Positions 10,301-18,820 of a DNA stretch of 64,000 nt are shown here, in pieces (within the stretch, counting starts at the first letter, position 1; every line of letters begins with the position of its first letter). The notes under the pieces were generated by a model. That model had not been told where the DNA came from and did not search any database. It saw only the letters and a program-made list of their open reading frames with translations. This DNA is from Thalassotalea loyana. GTDB lineage: Bacteria > Pseudomonadota > Gammaproteobacteria > Enterobacterales > Alteromonadaceae. The position numbers and the translations under genes were made by a program. Location of the stretch: the NCBI RefSeq assembly GCF_030161435.1, contig NZ_BSSV01000008.1, positions 124,001-188,000 of the forward strand, read 5' to 3'.

Positions 10301-10418
10301 GTGCCGCAGCAGAAACGGTGAAGTTTGTTTGGCAAACTTCTTGACCTTCAAACACACCAACAACTGCATTGATGGCATCAGCTTGATGTTCTAAATCTGG
10401 ATTAAATTGAATCTTCAT
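7389..10418 (-). CDS. res: Type III restriction enzyme Res subunit (helicase-nuclease)
   Basis: A 1009-residue SF2 translocase with a C-terminal nuclease. Walker A is near residues 93-101 (ETGTGKTYV), the Walker B variant DEPQ near 229, motif III-like SATHVD near 255, and motif VI-like GRGLRI about 590. The PD-(D/E)xK nuclease is near 940-965 (NPDW, then VVETKG). Length and layout match Res of type III restriction-modification systems, which translocate or slide after recognition by Mod and cut DNA with head-to-head sites. It lies 20 bp after mod. The usual DEAD/DEAH box is DEPQ, as in many Res proteins. Confidence 0.93.
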   Translation of the reverse strand: MKIQFNPDLEHQADAINAVVGVFEGQEVCQTNFTVSAAAQGDLFAPNVTSDIGIGNRLVLLDDELEKNAQSVQLANGLKQTSVAGSSKDFTIEMETGTGKTYVYLRSAFELNKKYGFTKFIIVVPSVAIKEGVYKSLQMTEEHFRTQYDNVQYDYFVYDSSKREQVRNFATSDYIQIMVINIDAFRKSFTDPSKETKANLIHRADDRLSGMKPIEFIQSTNPIVIIDEPQSVDTTAKSKEAIETLNPLCTLRYSATHVDKYNMLYKLDSIDAYDRKLVKQIEVASIDVQDSHNKAYIKLLKVNASPRWAEIEFDKMDGGKVKRIKKKLTCGKDLLQESGGRDIYDGYIINDIYTEEGSEYIDFTSRDGEILLGQAIGSVDETEFKRLQIRKTIEEHLEKELKLIPKGIKVLSLFFLDKVGNYRAYDEDGNPTLGKFGKIFEEELYAVLKKPKYKRLYPEIYSEGKLDGFALKQLVSQVHNGYFAIDKKKDAKGNAIFKESTMSKKGEAAKSASDESAYNLIMKDKERLLDIKVKLRFIFSHSALKEGWDNPNVFQICTLNETDSVMKKRQEIGRGLRICVNQDGERVHGFDVNTLTVMANESYEKFVSELQHEIEKEEGIKFGLVEKHQFANIPVLSSCGEQSSYLGAEKSEQLWTHLNDNGYLDKQGKVTDELKTALKENSVNLPEGFDDQAAQIKAVLKKVAGGLNVKKHEEKKRVEFKKQAFDIDFKPLWDRIKYKTWYRVNFDPEKLVEACAKEISSNLVVGTAKFKYTKATTAIEQSGVNVVDEATSNHSYTARDYQLPDIVTYLQEQTNLTRKSIVSILRRCGRLEAFKMNPQKFIEQAVTIIKNQMRLFIVDGIKYEKIGDDEFYAQELFEDQELMGYLSKNMLPAEKSIYDHVIYDSDVEETFAQELENNTQVKVYAKLPSWFKIDTPLGSYNPDWAVLVDKDGAEKLYFVVETKGSMFSDALRPTEKAKIECGKAHFAALGNDTQFIKADSYDSFDSQIA

Positions 10419-10438
10419 AATAAATACCCGATTAACCC

Positions 10439-12364
10439 TTAAATGCTTTTAACATCATCAACGCCATACTGCTTCAACAACTGAATAGCATTTACTTTAA
10501 CTGCATCGTCAGCAAAACCAGAGTCTTTAAATACAACACGAGTTGATTCACTATCTAGTTCTCGTTTTAACTTGCCAATTTCTTCAACAACATCTTGTGA
10601 AATTTCGTCATCCAAGCAAACAATTAATGAACCAAATGCAACATCGTATACGGTTTTACCTGCAAGAGTGTGCTCTGCTATAGGGTAAGTTAAATCTAAG
10701 CCATATTTTAAAAGAATTTCGCATAGCACATCTTCAGAAGAACGATCTGATTTAATGCTATCAACGCTGTTTTCTAGAATGTCTGATAGGTTATCAAAGC
10801 TATGTTCCCACTGAACTATATTAGTTTCGTCAAGCTTATAGGATCTGAATCCAAGGTTGGCGGAGCTATCACTTTTTTGCAACTCTTCAATAGCATACCT
10901 TATTCGTTGCTTGGCAATATCTGAAATTGTTTTATAACCATTCTTGGCAGCAACAGTACCTGCACTACACTCTTCTGGTAATTGAACGGCTATAAATCTT
11001 CTATTACCGTCATCTTCAATATTCTTACTCAAAACTGCGTGTGCCGTTGTACAAGAACCAGCAAAAAAATCTAATATGATATCGTCCTTGTCTGTTGATA
11101 ACTCCAAACATTGAAGAATTAGCCCTAACGGTTTTGGTGTATCAAATACTTTTGCGTCAAAAAGCTTTTTAACTTCTAAAGAGCCTGCTTCATTCGAAAA
11201 TTCAGATCCCATCCAAATAGTTTTAGGTATTACTCGTTTGGCTCCACTTTGCCCTTCTGCGTAATCTTTCTGAAAAACATCAGGCCTTAACTCTTTGCCA
11301 ACTCCACGGCAAGTTAACTCTGAAACTCTTTCAATCGCAGTGTCTTTACCCCAACGCCAACGACCATCACTGCCATCGGATAGCTTCGGAGTTACTTCAA
11401 TTTGACAATCTTTAGTTGGTTCTAACGAAACCTGTCCTGATTCAAGGTTGCAATAAAATGGGTAGTACATATTAGGTCGATCTTCTCTCCTAGAACTATC
11501 CCCCCTTTTTCTTAAACCTTGAACTCTATATTTTCTACCGTCACCATCGTCTTCTGAGTAATCTTTTGTGTAATCTTCAGGAAGAGGAAGCCCTTTGGAA
11601 ACGAAATTAGCTTTTTTATATGCAACTAAATAGTTATGTGCTGTCGCAAAATACTTATCATCACTTCTTCCTTTTAAGTTACTTACAATCGGCAGCGTTC
11701 CTAAAAAATTATCCTCTCCAAAGACCTCATTACACAAATTAACTAAATTGACTTGTTCTGAATCATCAATAGAAATAAATATGACACCGTCTTCTGTCAT
11801 TAAATTTCTAGCTAATTTCAAACGAGGGAGCATCATATTCAGCCAGTTAGTGTGGTAACGCCCTGAAGTCTCAGAATTATTTGACTTATCAAAGCCTTTA
11901 TTATCAATTTGAGAAGTTAACTCTTTATAATTTTTAACATTATCATAAAAGTTATCAGGATATATAAAGTCTTTCCCTGTATTGTATGGGGGGTCAATGT
12001 AAATCATTTTTACTTTTCGATGATAAGATTTTTGAAGTAGCTTCAAAACTTCAAGGTTATCACCTTCAATAAACATGTTCTGCGTAGTATCCCAATTCAC
12101 ACTTTCTTCTTTGCAAGGACGCAACGTACCAGTCGATGGTTTTTGAGCAATTTGACGAGCTTTATTTTTACCATGCCATGTAAAGTTGTAACGCTCTTCT
12201 TTATCTTCTACATGCTCACCAAGAACAGCCTTCAGCGCATCAAAATCGACTTTACCTTCACGGAATACATCAGGGAATAGCTGTTTAAGATGCTCAATGT
12301 TTTGCGCTTCTATATCTAAGCTTTGACCATCTTCAGTTGTGAGTTTTTGTAATTGCTCAGTCAT
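10439..12364 (-). CDS. mod: Type III DNA adenine methyltransferase Mod subunit
   Basis: A 641-residue beta-class N6-adenine methyltransferase. The catalytic DPPY motif (IDPPYNTGKDF) near residue 123 precedes the AdoMet-binding motif I near 433-440. The intervening region is the target-recognition domain, which sets sequence specificity. Motif I reads FAGSCTTAHAV; the usual text is FAGSG, so the last small residue is Cys. Variants with another small residue occur in the family, so loss of activity should not be assumed. AAGGA precedes the ATG. No homopolymer or short tandem repeat is visible that would make it phase-variable. With the downstream res it forms a complete type III pair. Confidence 0.93.
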   Translation of the reverse strand: MTEQLQKLTTEDGQSLDIEAQNIEHLKQLFPDVFREGKVDFDALKAVLGEHVEDKEERYNFTWHGKNKARQIAQKPSTGTLRPCKEESVNWDTTQNMFIEGDNLEVLKLLQKSYHRKVKMIYIDPPYNTGKDFIYPDNFYDNVKNYKELTSQIDNKGFDKSNNSETSGRYHTNWLNMMLPRLKLARNLMTEDGVIFISIDDSEQVNLVNLCNEVFGEDNFLGTLPIVSNLKGRSDDKYFATAHNYLVAYKKANFVSKGLPLPEDYTKDYSEDDGDGRKYRVQGLRKRGDSSRREDRPNMYYPFYCNLESGQVSLEPTKDCQIEVTPKLSDGSDGRWRWGKDTAIERVSELTCRGVGKELRPDVFQKDYAEGQSGAKRVIPKTIWMGSEFSNEAGSLEVKKLFDAKVFDTPKPLGLILQCLELSTDKDDIILDFFAGSCTTAHAVLSKNIEDDGNRRFIAVQLPEECSAGTVAAKNGYKTISDIAKQRIRYAIEELQKSDSSANLGFRSYKLDETNIVQWEHSFDNLSDILENSVDSIKSDRSSEDVLCEILLKYGLDLTYPIAEHTLAGKTVYDVAFGSLIVCLDDEISQDVVEEIGKLKRELDSESTRVVFKDSGFADDAVKVNAIQLLKQYGVDDVKSI

Positions 12365-12403
12365 TTGAGTTCCTTTAAATTCTGTATTTTTAATATTCTT
12401 TTC

Positions 12404-14596
12404 TTAGCTTTCAGCATCAGTAACATTTAACTGCTTAATTTGCTGGTAAAGCTGATATAAGTGTTGAGCAGATAAATCTAAAATTGGCTCATACATAAAC
12501 GAGTTAAGGTGAATGTTTTCTGGTGTCATTAAATTAACTTGATCTAATAACACAATGCTCTCTGACTCTGTATCACCAAAGTCACTAACAAATCGTTCAA
12601 ATAGTTCTTTGGTTTGAGACGTTTCTATTGCTTGGACAAACACATCATCATTGATCATTCTGATCATGTACCTTTCTGCTTCTAGCCTAATAGCAATGGA
12701 TAAAATAATTTTGTCTTCGAGTTGAGCAACATCATTTGCTTCGGCAACCATTGCATCACAACACTCAATTAAACTGTGAATAATTAATTTGGTTGCGTTC
12801 TGTAAAACAACATCACTTCTATCGTTAAAGACTTTACGATAAATAACCTGAAGGTCTGATATTCGAAAATCGTTAGTATTCGCCTTCAAATGAAGAAGTG
12901 AAGTTAAATCATGATATTCATTTTCAAGGCCGCAATATTCAGCCAAATTTCGTGCAAAAGGTATGCAGGCCAAAACACATTTTTGATCTCGACCTAACTG
13001 ACTTTTCCAGTAGTTCAACACGTCTTTTTGATATTTCTCTCTGATTAATTCAACTTTTTCATCGGTTTTAATCGTAAATAGGCGTTTTTTGCCATAAACC
13101 CCTACACGCCCACAAACCGTGCGATGAAAATCGAAATTATGAGTCAAAATAATTATTTTGAAAAAGCTGGTATTAGCGAGAACTTGCAAATATTCAACAA
13201 TTGAATATTTATTTTTATAATCAAAGGAGTCTGCAATATCATCTATAACAAATAGCGTTGGTGTTCTTTGTTGATTTCTAACTTCTATTTCAAACAATAG
13301 ATTTAAGATATAAAGTGCTCGTTTCTCTCCCTGACTTAAGACCTCTATAAGAATTGATTTATTAACACTTTTGTTTTCACGACCATCTTTAAAATCAAAC
13401 GCTATGGTCGGTTGAGCACTTTGCAAAATAACATCTTCTTGATTATCAATTCGTAAAACAAATGGCACGTTAAAACGTTTATTGAATGTATCTACAACTG
13501 TTTCCCAAGTGGTTTGCTGCTCTTTTGCCTTCTCTGTAATTTCAGCAATTAATTGTTTGTTGGTTGTATAACTGTCAGTAAAATCATGAAGGATCTCTGG
13601 TTGCTGTTGAAGATACGACAACCAAAGCTTTCTTTCGAACTCCTCATAATCTTTTAATTCTGGTAATAATTCTTTGTGGTCTGTAATGAACTCTCTAAAT
13701 TTTCGAGTTTCTGCATTTGATAGTTTTTTATCAATGGCAGCAAATTGCTTTTGTAATTTTGGATCAGAAATTACTTTGTTTTGCTCTTCTTCTATTAATT
13801 CTTGTAATTGAACTTGTGAAGTGATCTCTTTTTTGCCATCAGGAAAATTTATATTAATTGTGTGATCAGCTCCAAAAAAGCCAGTATCGTGAAGGTTTTT
13901 GGTTATCGTAGCTGCATTTTGGTGGTTAAACTCTCTCGATAAAACAGGCGACTTGGCAACTAGAGAATCATAAGTTTCAATATAATCTTCAAGCTCTTGG
14001 CTTAGATTTCCAGATTTTAATATCTTTAAAACTTTATCATTAAATATGTCACCATATTTTATTTCTGAGAAACTCGAACAATCTTCTTGTGACTGCTGAA
14101 GTTCGACTAACAAATCAAAAAGATCTTTATCATTTTTTGCAAAAGCACTACAAAGCAATGACTCTATTGAAACACTTCTAGAGTTTACTCCAGATATTGA
14201 TTTTAAATGTTTGATTAGTTCTTTTTGTTTTTTGTCGATATCAGCCAAAGCTTCATCATATTGCTTTTTTAGCTCTTCATTTACTAACAGAAGTGATGTT
14301 TTTTCTGAGGAATATGATTCATTATAAGGTTTAATAACAAAAACATTATCTGCTGCTATTTCTTCACCATCAATAGTTACTTCTCGAACAGTTTCACGTT
14401 CGGTAAAAACAACGTCTCTACTTTTGTTACCCATTTGAATATCTTCAAATGTACGAGCAAATGAGCTTTTCATGAAGCCGTTGGGGGCATAAATGGAATA
14501 TACGCCCTTGCTATTACCTTTTATTTCTAAATCAAAGGTATATTCTAATTTTTTAATTCCGTAACAGTTTTCTAAATTAACTTTAAGTTTGTTCAC
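12404..14596 (-). CDS. AAA/ABC-type ATPase of a restriction-associated family
   Basis: A 730-residue RecF/RloC-like ATPase. The P-loop near residues 33-43 reads APNGFMKSS, with Met where the usual GKS/T loop has Gly. A coiled middle follows, then an ABC-like signature (LSQGEKRAL) near 418, Walker B (LFVIDDIADSFD) near 453 and a switch His (ILTHNFDFH) near 485. The start is GTG at 14596, with AGGGA six bases upstream. No zinc hook (CxxC) and no clear anticodon-nuclease triad is visible, so I do not call it RloC or PrrC. It sits between the DUF4391 gene (9 bp) and mod (39 bp), implying a role in the same system, perhaps sensing or effector control. Confidence 0.72.
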   Translation of the reverse strand: MNKLKVNLENCYGIKKLEYTFDLEIKGNSKGVYSIYAPNGFMKSSFARTFEDIQMGNKSRDVVFTERETVREVTIDGEEIAADNVFVIKPYNESYSSEKTSLLLVNEELKKQYDEALADIDKKQKELIKHLKSISGVNSRSVSIESLLCSAFAKNDKDLFDLLVELQQSQEDCSSFSEIKYGDIFNDKVLKILKSGNLSQELEDYIETYDSLVAKSPVLSREFNHQNAATITKNLHDTGFFGADHTININFPDGKKEITSQVQLQELIEEEQNKVISDPKLQKQFAAIDKKLSNAETRKFREFITDHKELLPELKDYEEFERKLWLSYLQQQPEILHDFTDSYTTNKQLIAEITEKAKEQQTTWETVVDTFNKRFNVPFVLRIDNQEDVILQSAQPTIAFDFKDGRENKSVNKSILIEVLSQGEKRALYILNLLFEIEVRNQQRTPTLFVIDDIADSFDYKNKYSIVEYLQVLANTSFFKIIILTHNFDFHRTVCGRVGVYGKKRLFTIKTDEKVELIREKYQKDVLNYWKSQLGRDQKCVLACIPFARNLAEYCGLENEYHDLTSLLHLKANTNDFRISDLQVIYRKVFNDRSDVVLQNATKLIIHSLIECCDAMVAEANDVAQLEDKIILSIAIRLEAERYMIRMINDDVFVQAIETSQTKELFERFVSDFGDTESESIVLLDQVNLMTPENIHLNSFMYEPILDLSAQHLYQLYQQIKQLNVTDAES

Positions 14597-14605
14597 TTGT
14601 ATTCC

Positions 14606-15478
14606 CTATGATAATTCTGCCGTCAATTGAGCTAAATCTCGCTTTATTTTTTGCGCCTGAATATTTAGTTCAACCTTTCTATTAATTTGATTTTCTTGCT
14701 TAAGTTTTTGCCTAATACCAGATAATTTGGCTTCGAGTGAAGCTATAGAATCCAATACGTTTGCTTGTGCTTTAGCCTGTTCAATATCGACAGATTGACT
14801 CGCATTAGGCTCGAATGCATTTGTTAACTTTGATTTTTCTAATGAAATAAATTGCTTAACCCATCCCATGTAAAATTCGTAAAAATTAATAAAGGATTGG
14901 TTATTAACCGATAACGATTTGAAGAATTGCTCTTCTACGGAATTTTCGGTTATCTGTTCTTCAGTAAATTTTTGAGATTGATAAAACCGTTCAACTTTTA
15001 GCTTACTGTGATCGGCTTTACTTAATCGTTTTGTGGCAAGGTTTAAAAATAGGCTTGAGGGCGAACCATCTTCCGTTACATGCTTAAGATGTAACACCAG
15101 CATTAAAGGGTAAGGAATTGCTCTTTGAATTAGTTCAGCAATTTTCTTTACTCTTTTTTTAGAGCGAATGGTCACTTCAATTAATGCTATTTCACTGTAC
15201 TCTAAAACATAGCTTTCAGCTTCAAGAGATTCTTCTTGCGCTTTTATTTCCTGACAGTTTACCTCTTGGCTTTTTACTTCACTAAAATACGGTGAAATAT
15301 TAACAGTGGAGTTTTTTAAGGTATTTCGCCAAACAATAGACTCTATATCTTCTTGAACTGCTTTTTTATCGGCAGTACTCAATTTGCTATTTTCTATTAG
15401 TTGCTTTTTCGCAACTCTTGAACCCAAAAATGATTTTTCTGGTAAGTCTAAATACTCGTAAAATTTAGATAACAGCAT
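14606..15478 (-). CDS. DUF4391 family protein, helicase-associated
   Basis: A 290-residue protein. The N-terminus (FLGSRVAKKQLIE, then a W near residue 49) and the central basic and hydrophobic strands match the DUF4391 family as I know it. A coiled coil occupies the last 60 or so residues. No catalytic motif is recognised. DUF4391 genes commonly stand beside SNF2-type helicases and type III-like mod/res genes, as here, so it is probably a structural or specificity partner of the helicase. It lies 55 bp after the helicase and 9 bp before the ATPase gene. Confidence 0.68.
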   Translation of the reverse strand: MLLSKFYEYLDLPEKSFLGSRVAKKQLIENSKLSTADKKAVQEDIESIVWRNTLKNSTVNISPYFSEVKSQEVNCQEIKAQEESLEAESYVLEYSEIALIEVTIRSKKRVKKIAELIQRAIPYPLMLVLHLKHVTEDGSPSSLFLNLATKRLSKADHSKLKVERFYQSQKFTEEQITENSVEEQFFKSLSVNNQSFINFYEFYMGWVKQFISLEKSKLTNAFEPNASQSVDIEQAKAQANVLDSIASLEAKLSGIRQKLKQENQINRKVELNIQAQKIKRDLAQLTAELS

Positions 15479-15533
15479 AGTTATAACGTCCTTTTATTTT
15501 TATAATTCGAAAGTTCCATATTCTTCAGTATCT

Positions 15534-18500
15534 TTAAACCAAGACCATATAGCTGACAACTTCAAAATCATTAACCGATTGGGAAGACTCTTGAGACAAA
15601 ACTGTACCACCACGGGCAAACAGGCTCTCCACGCCTTTTTCTTCGCTTTTGCCAGCAATATTAGTAACAGCGATTTCTAACAAAGATTGATAGTGACTGG
15701 TAGGCTTATGATTTTTAGTACCAATGGCATCATGGTTTAGTTCAGTGTTATGCAAACCAACAGTTTTAATAACATCTAAAATTTTCTTAGCTTGAGTGAA
15801 ACTAAAAACGACTTCACCTGCATCAGAAACATAAGCCAAGTAATAAGGTCTTAGTGGATAATTATCATCAACTTGAACGGTGTTATTTATGTCTTTAAGG
15901 CAAAAAATCACTCCTGATTTAAGTTTGCTTTCATTAGCAAGAGAACTGTTTATATTGTCCAATGAAATTGCGCTGTAAAGCCCCAATGGACTATTCTCAA
16001 ACGATGATTCACCTTGCTGTTTTTCATCTTTAAGGTAAGAAGATAAGTCCATCCTAAAGTCATTAAGCGTTAAATCAGTAATTGATACGCCACCAGATAT
16101 ATCTTCTAAATCCATTACTGAATCTTGTAATTGCTTAAGCTGCTTACGTCTGTATTCCAGATCGTTCATTTGCTTCGCATCTTGCTCAATTACGTTTTCT
16201 TCACCTGTGGCAGAAATATCAAGCAGTACCATTCTGCCGCTAACACGAGCTTCAAGATTGATATATTCATCTAGTTCCATGTTAGGCCAGAAGTTAACGA
16301 GCTGAATAACTTGGTTTCTTGAACCTAAACGATCTACACGACCAAAACGTTGAATAATACGAACAGGATTCCAATGAATATCGTAGTTCACCAGATAATC
16401 GCAATCCTGAAGGTTCTGACCTTCAGAAATACAATCTGTAGCAATAAGAATATCAATTTGGTCTGTAGCTTCAGGGGCTACTTTTACTCGTTCTTTTGAA
16501 ATAGGAGAAAAGTGTGTAAGCAACATGTTTAATTCGTTGCCAGCACCTTGCATAGTTGATTTGTTAGTGCCACTGCCCGTGATTAATGCACTGTGAACCA
16601 TTAAGTTACCTTGCGCCCACTGATTTATATTTTGATATAAGTATTCAGCCGTATCAGCAAACGCAGTAAAAATTATAATTTTTTTATTTTTAACAATTAT
16701 ATTTTCTTCGGTTTGTTTTTGATTGATTGGATTTTCAATCTTGTTAGCAATGATACTTTTCAAGTCTGCTAACTTTGCATCTTTAACCGCAGTAATTTGT
16801 TGTGACTCTTCAACAATACGCTCTAAAAATACTCGGTCGGCTTCCAAGTCTTGTCTGAATCTTATTAGATCAAGATCTTGCAACAACACCTTAACTTTAT
16901 TACCAATTAAAAATGGTTCATATTCTGGTGATTCCAAAATTAAATCTTCAATGTTTAATTCTTCGAAATCACCAATTTCATGTGCCGTGATTTTCGATAA
17001 CAATCCGTCAACCTGATTTAAAACCTTTTCAGCCGTCAATCTAAAAGAATGGATAGAGCTTTCCATTCGTTTTAGAAGGTTGATTCTCATTAAATGTATA
17101 AGACTGTCTTGACGGTCAACTTGCTTAAAGACACCTTTACCGCCACCAAGATCCATATCATAACGTCTAGCATATTCGCCTTTCTTTTCCATTCTGACGT
17201 ATTTCAGAGGGGCATATCCTGCCAGAGATAAACGCCTGATGGTTTTGTTTATTTCTTGTAGTGGTGGAAAGCTATTATCTGTATCAATATCAGATTTGAT
17301 ATTCAAAGGCTGTAAACGCTGAGGGAATTTACCTAACGCTGTTGTATCGTAGTATTTTTCAATGTGTTTACGAGAACGGGCAATGGTTAGCGTATCGAGC
17401 AATTTGAAGTAGTCAAAATTCATTGAGTCGATAAGTTGTTCAACTTTACGCTCGTCTGCTTCTTGTTTATTCCATTGATTAAATCTAGTTTGAGCAGTTC
17501 GCAACGTATGTTCAATATTGTTTATACCTTCATCAACCAAAGCAGAATCTTTGCCTTCGGTTATAAATGCGATTTGATTTTTTAAATCATTCATACGGTT
17601 ATTAACTGGTGTAGCTGATAGCATTAACACCTTGGTTTTTACACCAGCTTTAATAACTTGCTCTAACAAGCGTTCATATCTACTTGCCGATTTATCATCT
17701 GATTTATTTGGTTTGTTACGGAAATTATGTGATTCATCAATGACTACAAGATCATAGTTGCTCCAATTTAGCGTTTCTAAATTGATCTCACCTGAATAAC
17801 CTTTCGTGCGACTAAGGTCAGTATGATTTAATACATCATAATTAAACCGATCTTGCGCTAATAGGTTGCGCTTATCATTGATAGTGTAGACAGACCAATT
17901 ATCCCTAAGTTTTTTAGGGCAGATAACCAAAACTCGGTCATTTCTTAATTCGTAATATTTAATAACAGCAAGTGCTTCAAAGGTTTTACCTAGCCCCACA
18001 CTGTCAGCAATGATGCAGCCATTGTATTTTTCTAGCTTTTCAATTGCTCCTAGCACACCATCTTTTTGAAAATTGTATAATTTGTTCCAAACAATAGTTT
18101 CTCTAAAACCTGTTTTAGAACGAATGATCCGTTCATCATCCAGATCTTCAACAAAGTCTTTAAATAAATGGCATAGAGTTAAGAAATAAATATATTTAGG
18201 CTCATTGTCCCTAGAAAGCTTATCGACTTCTTTTAACAGCAGCTCTTTAGCTTCTATTAACTGGTGGTTGTTATTCCAAACAGAATCAAACCAGTTGAGC
18301 ATTTGCTTGGTTTCGTTGACATCAGTTGAGCTGGTGATCATATCTAAGCTTTCAGATTCTGTTAATCCCAAACCAGCACCTGTAAACTGTGCGCCTGTAT
18401 AGGTTACTGGCTCATTTGAATCTAAATGGATAACGTTTTGTGCTAATGTCCCTTGTTGCTTAACCAGCTTAATATCAGCTTTGTCTTCTAGCCATTTAGC

Positions 18501-18785
18501 AAAGTCTTTTGCTAATGATTGTTGGTTTAGTTTGTTTCTATATCTGGTTTCAAATTTGGTGCCTGTTAGTTCACCAAAAGGAGAGGTATTTGAGTCTTGT
18601 GTAACTGAAAAGCCTTTAAATTGAGAAAATAAAATACGGCATTGCTCCAATGAATTTAACTCTGTTTTTAATTCATCAAACGCATATAAAGAGAATAAAC
18701 CCGTTAAAATTGAAAGCTTGTTTCCAGCTTTGATATGTTGGTTTAAATCTTCATGTAACTTTTTTGTTTTATTATCAATAATCAA
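15534..18785 (-). CDS. SNF2-family DNA helicase/translocase with degenerate PLD-like N-terminus
   Basis: A 1083-residue SF2/SNF2 ATPase. Walker A (DSVGLGKT) is near residues 262-269, DESH near 350, motif III (SATPVNNR) near 393, and motifs V-VI (ISEGQNLQ, QRFGRVDRLGS) about 785-820. The first 160 residues resemble the phospholipase-D-like domain of related helicases, with a GLGLTESES turn near 137. The HxKxxxxD catalytic motif of PLD nucleases is not seen, so this domain is probably non-catalytic. The start is TTG at 18785, set by GGAAGGG eight bases upstream; no ATG or GTG fits better. It lies 35 bp after the WYL gene and heads the defence operon. Confidence 0.85.
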   Translation of the reverse strand: MIIDNKTKKLHEDLNQHIKAGNKLSILTGLFSLYAFDELKTELNSLEQCRILFSQFKGFSVTQDSNTSPFGELTGTKFETRYRNKLNQQSLAKDFAKWLEDKADIKLVKQQGTLAQNVIHLDSNEPVTYTGAQFTGAGLGLTESESLDMITSSTDVNETKQMLNWFDSVWNNNHQLIEAKELLLKEVDKLSRDNEPKYIYFLTLCHLFKDFVEDLDDERIIRSKTGFRETIVWNKLYNFQKDGVLGAIEKLEKYNGCIIADSVGLGKTFEALAVIKYYELRNDRVLVICPKKLRDNWSVYTINDKRNLLAQDRFNYDVLNHTDLSRTKGYSGEINLETLNWSNYDLVVIDESHNFRNKPNKSDDKSASRYERLLEQVIKAGVKTKVLMLSATPVNNRMNDLKNQIAFITEGKDSALVDEGINNIEHTLRTAQTRFNQWNKQEADERKVEQLIDSMNFDYFKLLDTLTIARSRKHIEKYYDTTALGKFPQRLQPLNIKSDIDTDNSFPPLQEINKTIRRLSLAGYAPLKYVRMEKKGEYARRYDMDLGGGKGVFKQVDRQDSLIHLMRINLLKRMESSIHSFRLTAEKVLNQVDGLLSKITAHEIGDFEELNIEDLILESPEYEPFLIGNKVKVLLQDLDLIRFRQDLEADRVFLERIVEESQQITAVKDAKLADLKSIIANKIENPINQKQTEENIIVKNKKIIIFTAFADTAEYLYQNINQWAQGNLMVHSALITGSGTNKSTMQGAGNELNMLLTHFSPISKERVKVAPEATDQIDILIATDCISEGQNLQDCDYLVNYDIHWNPVRIIQRFGRVDRLGSRNQVIQLVNFWPNMELDEYINLEARVSGRMVLLDISATGEENVIEQDAKQMNDLEYRRKQLKQLQDSVMDLEDISGGVSITDLTLNDFRMDLSSYLKDEKQQGESSFENSPLGLYSAISLDNINSSLANESKLKSGVIFCLKDINNTVQVDDNYPLRPYYLAYVSDAGEVVFSFTQAKKILDVIKTVGLHNTELNHDAIGTKNHKPTSHYQSLLEIAVTNIAGKSEEKGVESLFARGGTVLSQESSQSVNDFEVVSYMVLV

Positions 18786-18820
18786 TTTATAGCCCTTCCT
18801 AGCTATTAGTTTTTCTACTT

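Noticed and set aside
10439-12364. Phase-variable type III Mod
   Set aside because: No homopolymer tract or short tandem repeat of the kind used for slippage is visible in or just before the gene.
12404-14596. RloC or PrrC anticodon nuclease identity for the ATPase
   Set aside because: No zinc-hook CxxC and no convincing anticodon-nuclease triad in the C-terminal part; only the ABC-type ATPase motifs are secure.
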